Shown here piece by piece: positions 1 through 5,603 of a stretch of 9,731 nt of DNA. The notes under the pieces are model-generated. The model was not told the origin of the DNA and searched no databases. It worked only from the letters and a program-made list of their open reading frames with translations. The translations under genes and the position numbers were made by a program. Within the stretch, counting starts at the first letter, position 1. The number at the start of each line of letters is the position of its first letter. Source of the DNA: an uncultured Lachnospiraceae bacterium (GTDB lineage Bacteria; Bacillota; Clostridia; Lachnospirales; Lachnospiraceae); NCBI GenBank assembly GCA_910585605.1, contig CAJUFL010000085.1:1-9731 (forward strand), written 5' to 3'.

Positions 1-93
1 ATGTATTGAATTTTCAAGGTGCATAAGCGAAAAATATGTGCGAAGTTTGAGTTATTTATCTATCTTTAAGTTAATTGATTTAAAAGTTTATTA

Positions 94-258
94 TTATATT
101 TCTATTCCTTTTTTGATATTCAATATTGTTATTCCATAAATAATATTATCCTTTACAGAAAGTTCATTTACTATTTGGGACAAATCTTCCAATGATGATT
201 CAGGATTATCTATCAAATCACCAAATTTATCCAATGCTTCATTTATTGTCATTCTCAT
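94..258 (-). CDS. Small hypothetical protein, 54 aa
   Basis: An open frame from ATG at 258 (or ATG at 252) to TAA at 94, overlapping the 3' end of the 143-aa gene by 20 nt. An AAGGAG motif lies just upstream, and its spacing fits the second ATG (252) better. The product is acidic (pattern EALDKFGDLIDNPESSLEDL, then a short hydrophobic ITILNIKKG end) and has no signal peptide. I do not recognise a family. The overlap and shared strand suggest translational coupling with the gene at 239-670, so the two probably work together or are inherited together. It may be a truncated remnant of a longer protein. Confidence 0.55.
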   Translation of the reverse strand: MRMTINEALDKFGDLIDNPESSLEDLSQIVNELSVKDNIIYGITILNIKKGIEI

Positions 259-670
259 TTTCTCCTTTCAAATTAACTTTGACGTTAAAATCCACAACTT
301 GATCTGGTCTTCCATTAACAGCATACTGTATTAATGCTTCTTTAAAATCCTCTGCGAAAGGCTTATTAAATATCACATTTTTATCAAATTTAGAAAGCGA
401 CCACATAATGTAATCTTCAGAAGCACCCGGATCTATATATTCCATTATAGTAAAGTGTTCTTCTCCATTCCACTCAAATAAAAACATATAGTGGTCAAAA
501 TAATCTCTTCCTAAGTTTCCCAATTCCCACAAACACATATTTCTCTCTACATCTATTGTTCTGTAAATAGGATTTGCTATTAATTCCGACCACGGTCTCT
601 TTATTCCTCTACTTACAAACTCTTTCATTTGTTCTTCAGTTAATTTCTCATTTACAAACGGCATACCCAT
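239..670 (-). CDS. Hypothetical acidic protein, possible immunity-type protein
   Basis: A 143-aa soluble protein starting at ATG 670 behind a good AGGAGG-like site (upstream reads TAAGGAGGAAATGGGTATG; the ATG four codons further in is an alternative). It is rich in acidic and aromatic residues (WSELIANPIYRTIDVERN, FEWNGEEHFTIMEYIDPG, DYIMWSLSKFD) and has no signal peptide or membrane segment. This composition, and its place among small decaying genes, resembles orphan immunity proteins of polymorphic toxin loci. No toxin gene is visible and I cannot name a family, so that role is inference. Its base composition is about as AT-rich as the surrounding spacer, unlike uvrC and the capsid genes, which suggests acquired DNA. 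Confidence 0.7.
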   Translation of the reverse strand: MGMPFVNEKLTEEQMKEFVSRGIKRPWSELIANPIYRTIDVERNMCLWELGNLGRDYFDHYMFLFEWNGEEHFTIMEYIDPGASEDYIMWSLSKFDKNVIFNKPFAEDFKEALIQYAVNGRPDQVVDFNVKVNLKGENENDNK

Positions 671-816
671 TTCCTCCTTAAATTTTTTATCTTTAATATT
701 ATTTCTCCATAAATACTATTTATTACATACTTGTATACCTATAATTTTTATTTGATTTATCCTACAATTTTCTTTGAAAATCTATATCAACTTTTATATT
801 ACTTTAAGAATATCAT

Positions 817-1056
817 CTATCGCCATACATTTACGCTCATTATCGGAGTTAATGTACCTGCTAGAAGATCACTAATATAAAGAGCATCTTTCCCAGTTAC
901 TTTTGAAACTATATCTGCTATCAACCACGCATTTTCACCATTAGATTTTCCTGAATATGCTATAACCGTAGTCCCTTTTGGTTTCGAAAAATCCATTTTT
1001 TATTTCTTGATGAAGATCGGAATCTTTTAACTTAACATCATCTAAAAGTCCATTAT
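817..1056 (-). pseudogene. Frameshifted remnant of an unrecognised gene
   Basis: Two minus-strand frames that look protein-like abut here. The upstream one (about 1056-995) reads LDDVKLKDSDLHQEIKN and then turns to nonsense. The downstream one starts at ATG 996 and reads MDFSKPKGTTVIAYSGKSNG through to VNVWR and TAG at 817 (59 aa). No ribosome binding site precedes ATG 996, so the simplest reading is one gene broken by a frameshift near 995-1005. The family is not recognised. It lies directly downstream of the broken gene at 1042-1259 on the same strand and may have been part of the same operon or even the same gene. Confidence 0.4.
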
Positions 1057-1259
1057 CATATCAATTACCCTGCCCTTGTATACAAAAGCAAAATACTCAT
1101 CCACAAAGTTATCCCTGTCTGTATAATACTTAAACAGTATATAATCCTTCTCCTTGTCGATTGTCCATATTCCTGGTGTACGTTCTTTTTTATACCCGGG
1201 TATCAAAAAACTTCTCTTCTCTCCTCTCCTTCTGGTACACGCTCGTTAATATAAGCCAT
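1042..1259 (-). pseudogene. Frameshifted small protein, MAYINE-type N-terminus
   Basis: ATG at 1259 follows AAGGGGAAAAGACA, a fair ribosome binding site, and reads MAYINERVPEGEERREVF then stop. In another frame the sequence continues convincingly as SFLIPGYKKERTPGIWTIDK through FKYYTDRDNFVDEYFAF to RVIDMIMDF and TAG at 1042. The total length (218 nt) is two bases over a multiple of three, consistent with a single indel in the purine-rich GAGAGGAGAGAAGAG tract. The repaired protein would be about 72 aa. The repeated basic and acidic pattern and small size resemble immunity-type proteins, but no family is recognised. The same N-terminus recurs at 6562 in another broken gene. Confidence 0.55.
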
Positions 1260-1427
1260 TGTCTTTTCCCCTTTTCATTTTATACACCCATCTTCAACTT
1301 ACAATTCATACACATTTTACCTGCTATTGAATCTTTCACAGAAATCGTATTTCTATATATTTAAACTTATTTTCGCACATATTTCACTGCCTATGCCTAC
1401 CTAAAAAAACAACGCCTGCCAAATAGC

Positions 1428-1907
1428 CTAATTTATCGTATCCGGTTTAAAACATAACAGCCGAATTCCATCACGTTTTTCGACTGCTAATACATCCACC
1501 AGTTCTCCGATTCTGACCCTGTATTTATTTTTGTCAAATGCCTCTCCCCTGCATACCGCAGTCCGGTATTCACAACTTTCAAAATCGTAATAATCTATAC
1601 TGGTTGTCATGCCATAACATGGTAAGACATTCTTAACATATCCTTTTATCACAAATACCTGTTTATATCGTTTTAAATTGTACTTATCACAAAAGAGCAG
1701 AATCAGCATTCCTATTAAACAACTTATATAAAAAATAAAAAACACTAAAAATGCATCCATATTACCAGTTGTGATCCCAGTAATCAAGCTTGATACTAAC
1801 GTATAACCAAATAGCACAGTAAGAACGATAAAACCACCCCATACCTGTTTCTTTTTCTTTTTTCCATCTCTCTTTTCATCCTCAGTTAATGTCCTCACAT
1901 TTGACAT
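1428..1907 (-). CDS. Two-helix membrane protein, unknown function
   Basis: The frame is open from about 1950 to 1428. I place the start at ATG 1907 (MSNVRTLTEDEKRDG), although a TTG at 1916 is also possible and neither has a strong ribosome binding site. After a very basic KKKKKQ stretch come two hydrophobic segments, around GGFIVLTVLFGYTLVSSLI and AFLVFFIFYISCLIGMLILL. A roughly 85-residue soluble tail follows (DKYNLKRYKQVFVIKGYVKN, EYRTAVCRGEAFDKNKYRVR, DVLAVEKRDGIRLL). By the positive-inside rule, both ends are probably cytoplasmic. The frame stays open upstream without an ATG, so this could be the surviving 3' end of a longer, partly lost gene. Function unknown. Confidence 0.65.
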   Translation of the reverse strand: MSNVRTLTEDEKRDGKKKKKQVWGGFIVLTVLFGYTLVSSLITGITTGNMDAFLVFFIFYISCLIGMLILLFCDKYNLKRYKQVFVIKGYVKNVLPCYGMTTSIDYYDFESCEYRTAVCRGEAFDKNKYRVRIGELVDVLAVEKRDGIRLLCFKPDTIN

Positions 1908-1992
1908 ACTTCTCAATTGCTCTTTTACATCCTGACTTAATTCTTTTGTAGCCGCTCAAAATTTTTGTCAAAGTTTCTCAAAATAATTGACA

Positions 1993-2047
1993 AAAAAGAG
2001 AACGAATAAATATGCAAATATTGCGCATATTTATTCGTTCTCTTTTT
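1993..2047. terminator. Bidirectional terminator with 23-bp perfect stem
   Basis: Left arm 1993-2015 and right arm 2025-2047 are perfect reverse complements (core GAGAACGAATAAATATGC), with a 9-nt loop. The outer ends form A and T runs, so a U tract follows the stem in either direction. On the minus strand it ends the transcript of the regulator at 2137-2370 about 90 nt after its stop. The stem is longer than most intrinsic terminators. Confidence 0.85.
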
Positions 2048-2136
2048 ATACAGCCGGAACTGTGAAATTAAAGCACACCTTCTATGAAACTTTAATAAAA
2101 GTATACCACATACTTATTCTATAACCTTTCAATTTT

Positions 2137-2370
2137 TTATTCAACCTTTTTTTGAATCTGATTTATTTCATCTGGTACATATTCTAAAATATCCCCTGGC
2201 TGACACTCTAGCAAATTGCACACTTTGTTTAATGCCTTTTGCGTCAAAAGTTTATTATCCCTCATTTGTTGTAATTGTGCTTCTGTGAAAATTTTTTCTT
2301 TTCTTATCTTATTAGTGTTATATCCTACATTTTTCAATGCTAAAAGTAAATTGATTTTATATCTAATCAA
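2137..2370 (-). CDS. XRE-family (Cro/C1-type HTH) transcriptional regulator
   Basis: A 77-aa single-domain DNA-binding protein. Short XRE proteins of the type MIRYKI..LLLALKNVGYNTNKI are recognisable by the C-terminal half, where LLTQKALNKVCNLLECQPGD carries the recognition helix and the loop into the last helix, followed by ILEYV. The KIFTEAQLQQMRDNKLL part supplies the first two helices of the HTH. The best start is TTG at 2370, with AAGGG about 11 nt upstream; no in-frame ATG fits. It is transcribed away from the rightward early genes, and two dyad operators lie in the divergent spacer, so it is probably the repressor (or autoregulator) of the element's switch. A possible -10 TATTAT lies at 2395-2400. 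Confidence 0.85.
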   Translation of the reverse strand: MIRYKINLLLALKNVGYNTNKIRKEKIFTEAQLQQMRDNKLLTQKALNKVCNLLECQPGDILEYVPDEINQIQKKVE

Positions 2371-2407
2371 AAAATCACCATCCCTTCATTAGACATAATA
2401 CCATTAA

Positions 2408-2431
2408 ATTACATCAAAATTAAGTGTAAAT
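2408..2431. promoter_or_regulatory. Operator 1, ATTACA-N11-TGTAAA dyad
   Basis: Half sites ATTACA (2408-2413) and TGTAAA (2425-2430) are 11 nt apart, one base off a perfect dyad. It sits just upstream of the TATTAT element proposed for the leftward regulator promoter, overlapping its -35 and spacer region. A further small dyad, GTGTAaataTACAC, overlaps it at 2424-2437. Confidence 0.55.
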
Positions 2432-2464
2432 ATACACAAAAAAATAATGTAAATATTGTGTACT

Positions 2465-2493
2465 TTGTCAATAGAATTACACTAAAATATAAT
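2465..2493 (+). promoter_or_regulatory. Rightward early promoter
   Basis: TTGTCA at 2465-2470, a 17-nt spacer, and a perfect TATAAT at 2488-2493 form a near-consensus vegetative promoter. It is read toward the small genes at 2588-3291, with a start near 2500. An opposite-strand TTGACA overlaps the -35 (2466-2471), with CATTAT 16 nt away at 2444-2449, so a divergent leftward promoter may share this site. Operator 2 covers the spacer and -10. Confidence 0.8.
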
Positions 2494-2498
2494 GTAAT
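2476..2498. promoter_or_regulatory. Operator 2, perfect ATTACA-N11-TGTAAT dyad
   Basis: Half sites at 2476-2481 and 2493-2498 are perfect inverted repeats with the same 11-nt spacing as operator 1, 68 nt away. The dyad lies across the spacer and -10 of the rightward promoter, so a bound protein would exclude RNA polymerase. The natural candidate ligand is the XRE protein encoded next door. Confidence 0.65.
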
Positions 2499-2507
2499 AT
2501 ATGTGTA

Positions 2508-2560
2508 TAAGATAAAGCAAGGGCAACGACCTAGCAAATCAAAACCCTTGCAATATCTTA
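2508..2560 (+). ncRNA. Structured leader RNA hairpin
   Basis: At the start of the rightward transcript, TAAGATA (2508-2514) pairs with TATCTTA (2554-2560). After a symmetric AA/AA internal loop, GCAAGGG (2517-2523) pairs with CCCTTGC (2545-2551), with a 21-nt loop. No U tract follows, so it is not a plain terminator. It may stabilise the mRNA, bind a protein or be part of an attenuator. The role is unknown. Confidence 0.5.
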
Positions 2561-2587
2561 AATACAACAGAATAGGGGGTGTTAGTC

Positions 2588-2677
2588 ATGTATACCGATT
2601 ACGGTTACATTGGAAAAGCCGATAACGTAACATATGCTACCGAGCAGGAAGCGTTAGAAGCCAATCCAGACAACTAA
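2588..2677 (+). CDS. 29-aa hypothetical peptide, first early gene
   Basis: ATG at 2588 is preceded at 8-nt spacing by a strong AGGGGG ribosome binding site, and it is the first gene after the early promoter and leader. The peptide begins MYTDYGYIGKADNVTYATEQ and ends with an acidic EALEANPDN. It is soluble, tyrosine-rich and without cysteine. The strong translation signals argue that it is real despite its size. No family is recognised. It could be a regulatory leader peptide or a small inhibitor of a host or helper-phage protein, but the sequence does not decide. Confidence 0.6.
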   Translation: MYTDYGYIGKADNVTYATEQEALEANPDN

Positions 2678-2681
2678 CCAG

Positions 2682-2774
2682 ATGGGGCATAGCCAAGAGC
2701 TTGTAAGTCCCCATTACCAAACCCTATTGGCAACCAGTAAAGGCGGTTGTATATATATATTATATCAGACCGCC
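2682..2774 (+). ncRNA. Structured intergenic RNA, two hairpins
   Basis: ATGGGG (2682-2687) pairs with CCCCAT (2709-2714), and GGCGGT (2742-2747) pairs with ACCGCC (2769-2774) around a loop of alternating T and A. No T run follows either stem on the plus strand, so neither looks like a terminator. They lie between the 29-aa and 54-aa genes and could control the ratio of the two products or be a processing site. Confidence 0.4.
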
Positions 2775-2797
2775 GCAAAAAAAGAAAGGTGGTAATT

Positions 2798-2962
2798 ATG
2801 GCTAAAAAAATGAACGTTTTACAAAAGATTGATAACGGAATCTTGCAGGCAAAGGAATTGCAACGGAAAGTAGAGCAAAACACCATCATAGAGGAAAAAG
2901 CGATCCAGTTAATATCCGAGTGCAGGTTTAAGGAAGCTATGAAATTATTGGAAAGAAAATAA
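2798..2962 (+). CDS. 54-aa hypothetical helical protein
   Basis: ATG at 2798 follows AAAGGTGG at good spacing; upstream in-frame codons lack a ribosome binding site. The product (MAKKMNVLQKIDNGILQAKE ... IIEEKAIQLISECRFKEAMK) is charged, almost entirely helical in character and has heptad-like spacing of leucine and isoleucine, so it may form a short coiled coil or a dimer. No membrane segment or DNA-binding motif is evident. It belongs to the repressor-controlled rightward operon and is followed by the 81-aa gene after about 80 nt. Family unknown. Confidence 0.7.
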   Translation: MAKKMNVLQKIDNGILQAKELQRKVEQNTIIEEKAIQLISECRFKEAMKLLERK

Positions 2963-3045
2963 TTCTCAGAATCTATTATAAAGGCTAAATTAATTCTGGC
3001 TACTTGTAAAAATGTAGTCCCCAAAAAGCAGAAAGGATGACTTAT

Positions 3046-3291
3046 ATGAGTGCAATAGATGATATTAAATTCACTGTTATTTCCAACTGTGTAGCATCTG
3101 ATTTACTTTCAATAGAACAAGACGATTATACAGAAATAATAATGAAGATGAAAAGCCTTCCACGACGCAATCTGGAAAGTGTTCTTGAAATATTAAACAT
3201 GCATGTTGTAGGTAACATAAACAGTAAAAAGAAAGTAAACAAACACTCTACAACAAGCGATTTCAAAATAATTAAAAACAACTCTCTTTGA
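3046..3291 (+). CDS. 81-aa hypothetical protein, last early gene
   Basis: Two in-frame ATGs occur (3037 and 3046). GAAAGG at 3031-3036 is directly against the first and 9 nt from the second, so I choose 3046 (MSAIDDIKFTVISNCVASDL). The N-terminal 50 residues are mixed acidic and helical, with DYTEIIMKMKSLPRRNLESV resembling a small helical bundle. The last 25 residues are basic and polar (NSKKKVNKHSTTSDFKIIKN), a tail that could contact nucleic acid. No family is recognised. It ends 5 nt before the terminator and faces the activator gene of the capsid operon. Confidence 0.7.
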   Translation: MSAIDDIKFTVISNCVASDLLSIEQDDYTEIIMKMKSLPRRNLESVLEILNMHVVGNINSKKKVNKHSTTSDFKIIKNNSL

Positions 3292-3295
3292 ATTT

Positions 3296-3355
3296 ACAGA
3301 AATACTCCTGTTATAATAGCGTTATAACGCGTAATAACGCGAGTATTTCTGTTTT
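3296..3355. terminator. Terminator between converging operons
   Basis: ACAGAAATACTC (3296-3307) and GAGTATTTCTGT (3341-3352) are perfect 12-bp arms, followed by TTTT on the plus strand. Inside the loop, GCGTTAT and ATAACGC form a second stem containing the palindrome GCGTTATAACGC (3319-3330). It ends the rightward early transcript. Leftward it could stop the capsid operon, but the U tract on that side is poor. Confidence 0.8.
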
Positions 3356-3382
3356 AGTGTAAAAGTATCCTTAGACTATTAT

Positions 3383-3664
3383 CTAAAGCGAATTTGAGCC
3401 TTTTAAGATATTTTTTATCTGCTTCACTGTCAAGTTGTACTTCTTTGATAATTCTCCAAGGTTATAACCATTATATTCCTGGAAAATCAGCCTGTTTCTT
3501 GTGCTGCTTAATACACTTTTACGCATAGGAAAATAAAGTTCATCCCCCATAGCATATTGGCAGAGTTTTAAGAAATTATCCAATCCAATCAAACTAATAA
3601 CAGGCTGGTAAGTTTCTGGTATATCAGATACATGCACATTTTTCAGAAGTTCGTTATCATCCAT
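3383..3664 (-). CDS. Mor-family transcription activator (phage Mu middle operon regulator type)
   Basis: A 93-aa protein from ATG 3664, chosen because GAGGGGTG lies 6 nt upstream; ATG 3670 and GTG 3673 are in frame but poorly placed. It overlaps the end of the protease gene, so translation is probably coupled. The C-terminal half fits the Mor/C family of Mu-like phages: RNRLIFQEYNGYNLGELSKK followed by YNLTVKQIKNIL is a helix-turn-helix, and the N-terminal part (YQPVISLIGLDNFLKLCQYA) matches the dimerisation region, though shorter than in Mu Mor (129 aa). In Mu, Mor activates the middle promoter with sigma-70 RNA polymerase at a site lacking a -35. Here it is the last gene of the capsid operon, and a dyad upstream of that operon sits at the expected place, suggesting positive feedback. 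Confidence 0.85.
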   Translation of the reverse strand: MDDNELLKNVHVSDIPETYQPVISLIGLDNFLKLCQYAMGDELYFPMRKSVLSSTRNRLIFQEYNGYNLGELSKKYNLTVKQIKNILKGSNSL

Positions 3665-4214
3665 CCGCATCACCCCTCACACCATAATTGACAAAATCAG
3701 CTTCACTTAAATTCAGCATCCTGCAAATCTTTTTCTGAATATCATTTAATTGGATGTCGGCTTGTAAAGATGGCTTCACAGAATTAACAATAGGCATCAT
3801 GCCATTTATGGCAGGAGTGTTTGTCAATGCGACAGAATGAATCTGCGAAGCCTTATGGTCTTTTTTCCGCACCATCACAACAGGGGAAAGATACCTATAT
3901 TCCCTGTTCTGTAAATAGTCCTTTGCCCTTTTCGTCCATTCCACCCTTGCAAAGATACCATCACTTTTCAAAACAAATTCTTTTATCCATCCCCCTGCCG
4001 GGGCTTGCATGTCCCTTAAAGTCTGGTGTTCATAATCAATAACAATGTCAACCGCCCTATGCTCCATGTGTTCCTTCATCATTCGGAAACTTTCGCTGTC
4101 TACTAAGAAATCACCTTTTTCTGACGATATATAGCCCAACGGAAGCACCCTGATATATTCAGGGGCTTCCGTCAGGTTTGCCGTCTGTGACAATATTTCT
4201 GTATACACTTCCAT
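3657..4214 (-). CDS. Mu gpI-like capsid maturation protease, scaffold part absent
   Basis: 185 aa from ATG 4214, which has GAAGGTG 6 nt upstream; a GTG at 4223 is also in frame. Family hallmarks are clear: VIDYEHQTL near residues 58-66, QAPAGGWI near 70-77, EYRYLSPVVMV near 105-115 and HSVALTNTPAINGM near 126-139. In Mu-like phages this protease cleaves itself and the scaffold during head assembly. The Mu protein is about 360 aa and its C-terminal part doubles as scaffold. Here the protein stops soon after the helical segment QKKICRMLNLSEADFVNYG, so the scaffold region is missing and no separate scaffold gene is seen. It follows the capsid gene by about 12 nt and overlaps the activator gene. 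Catalytic residues cannot be assigned from sequence alone. Confidence 0.9.
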   Translation of the reverse strand: MEVYTEILSQTANLTEAPEYIRVLPLGYISSEKGDFLVDSESFRMMKEHMEHRAVDIVIDYEHQTLRDMQAPAGGWIKEFVLKSDGIFARVEWTKRAKDYLQNREYRYLSPVVMVRKKDHKASQIHSVALTNTPAINGMMPIVNSVKPSLQADIQLNDIQKKICRMLNLSEADFVNYGVRGDADG

Positions 4215-4226
4215 ATCAATCACCTT

Positions 4227-5138
4227 CTATCCTTTGGCTGTTCCCTCTGCTGTTCCGGTACTTCCATAGGCTAACTGCCATAAGCCAAAGCCGACATTGT
4301 ACCTTGCCTTGATTCCATAGATGACTTCATCATCAAAGAAAACATTGTCATCATTCTCTTTGTTCTTGCATACCAGCTTCGCCTTTTCCCTTTCCTGGAA
4401 CACAAACGGCTTGATATAACGTTTTGTGCAGAATAAGTACCACTGTTCTGCGTAATCCGATAATTCCGGGACAACCAGAAGGTCACAGGTGTTCTTGTTT
4501 ACATTGGAGCTTCCTGCAATCAAATCTGCAAATAAAAGTTCCCTTGCAACAGCTTCCTTCTGTGGGGCAACCACCAGAAGGTCAGGGACAATGTTGAGCG
4601 ACCTGTGCGATTCACCTTTCACCGTCATCATCTGCGACCTTGCTTCTGCATAGGATTCGGCATTCAGCTTTTTATTTCCCATGTTGGACTGTACAGCTTT
4701 ATCTTTTCCACCCATAGGATGCTTGTTACTAAAAAAGCTGACACCATCATAGCATTTTTGGTTAAATCCGTCACCAAGCAGGTCAAAAGCCAGGGAATCA
4801 GGATGCTTCTTTGCAGATAACCCCATCTCAGAAATAAGCGGAGTATAAACCCCATACTGGTCATCTGCAATGTCATTCACAGGGATTTTTGTTGTCAACT
4901 CGAAGGTTCTGTTCTTGATTACATAGTCATGTGCAATCAGGTTTTGGATTTCCCTTGAGCCAATCCATTCCCTCATGTTCGGAATCTGCCCCATCCATGC
5001 ATAAGTTGTTTCCCTTGTTTCAGATGGCACGGTCATGGCGATTTTAGGGTGGTTCACAGGGGTTTCACTGAATGCCTTGTTAAAAGCTGCTGAATATCCA
5101 ACAAATAAACCGTTTAGGTTCTGTCGATTTATTACCAT
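4227..5138 (-). CDS. Mu gpT-like major capsid protein (HK97 fold)
   Basis: 303 aa, close to the 305 aa of Mu gpT, so the gene is full length and undamaged. Recognisable family features are the N-terminal LFVGYSAAFNKAF, TYAWMGQIPNMREWIGSREI, the segment LIAHDYVIKNRTFELTTKIP, the central FFSNKHPMG loop, and the C-terminal KRYIKPFVFQEREKAKL followed by EVIYGIKARYNVGFGLWQ. The protein assembles into the icosahedral head shell. Its start overlaps the stop of the upstream gene by 7 nt. G+C is well above the flanking spacers (47% in one 60-base line I counted). In usual Mu-like genomes this gene follows the protease; here it precedes it. Confidence 0.95.
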   Translation of the reverse strand: MVINRQNLNGLFVGYSAAFNKAFSETPVNHPKIAMTVPSETRETTYAWMGQIPNMREWIGSREIQNLIAHDYVIKNRTFELTTKIPVNDIADDQYGVYTPLISEMGLSAKKHPDSLAFDLLGDGFNQKCYDGVSFFSNKHPMGGKDKAVQSNMGNKKLNAESYAEARSQMMTVKGESHRSLNIVPDLLVVAPQKEAVARELLFADLIAGSSNVNKNTCDLLVVPELSDYAEQWYLFCTKRYIKPFVFQEREKAKLVCKNKENDDNVFFDDEVIYGIKARYNVGFGLWQLAYGSTGTAEGTAKG

Positions 5139-5569
5139 TCCAGCTCACTCCCTTCACTGATGCTTATTTTCACAAGGACACGCCCATCCTCACCTACGCT
5201 TAAAACTTCGCCAGCCTTTGTCGTGTTTATGTTGTCCAGTGTCACGGAATTGCTTCCGTCAAAATAGCAAATCCGCCCAATATCGGTGTCACGGATTTTA
5301 TGCTCCGGCAGTTCCGCATTGTTGATGATGTAGATGCCGTCTTTGCAGATTGCCGATTTTGCACCATGCTCATCCGTTACGATTCTGATAGCACATCCAA
5401 TGGCATAATAGCCGCCCTCTTTTTTTGCCTTGCTTGCCTGTAAGGTTCTGGTGTTTACGACAACCAAATCACCCTTTTCAACTGTTTCCCCTTTGGCAAT
5501 AGGGAAAATGGAAACTTTCTGCCCTAAAAGGTTCAATAAAAACTGTTCATTTCTTAATGGTCTTTTCAT
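5132..5569 (-). CDS. Capsid decoration/cement-like protein
   Basis: 145 aa from ATG 5569, with an excellent GGAGGT ribosome binding site 8 nt upstream. The pattern is that of small beta-rich phage head-stabilising proteins (DUF2190-like): PIAKGETVEKGDLVVVNTRT near residues 23-42, GGYYAIGCAIRIV, the middle IGRICYFDGSNSVTLDN, and a C-terminal AGEVLSVGEDGRVLVKI. Such proteins bind the outside of the shell at three-fold axes or help fold the capsid protein. In Mu-like phages of Firmicutes a gene of this sort lies between protease and capsid genes; here it is first in the operon. The family assignment rests on pattern and position and is less secure than for its neighbours. Confidence 0.7.
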   Translation of the reverse strand: MKRPLRNEQFLLNLLGQKVSIFPIAKGETVEKGDLVVVNTRTLQASKAKKEGGYYAIGCAIRIVTDEHGAKSAICKDGIYIINNAELPEHKIRDTDIGRICYFDGSNSVTLDNINTTKAGEVLSVGEDGRVLVKISISEGSELEW

Positions 5570-5603
5570 AATGATTTACCTCCGCTTCATTTGGTATAAT
5601 ATC

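Noticed and set aside
1..30. Left edge resembles (minus strand) the GCACCTTGAAAA motif seen in some rRNA spacers
   Set aside because: Only about 12 nt, with no rRNA or tRNA sequence adjoining.
1161..1364. Plus-strand 67-codon open frame and its look-alike at 6440-6625 (both contain FWYT/K..VNI)
   Set aside because: The similarity is the reverse complement of the shared MAYI..VPEGEE coding segment on the minus strand, which explains both.
32..1384. 13-nt inverted repeat AAATATGTGCGAA at 32-44 and complement at 1372-1384
   Set aside because: A match of this length between AT-rich segments is expected by chance in a window of this size, and no other end-like features accompany it.
2679..2750. 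GGGGCATAGCCAAG start looks like a tRNA 5' end
   Set aside because: No anticodon arm, T-loop or acceptor pairing can be built from what follows.
2674..3024. Minus-strand 116-codon open frame opposite the early genes
   Set aside because: It has no ribosome binding site and is antisense to two well-supported plus-strand genes; hydrophobic pattern is a by-product of the opposite strand.
4271..4876. Alternative frames within the capsid gene
   Set aside because: Shadows of the gpT-type frame, with low-complexity translations and no ribosome binding sites.
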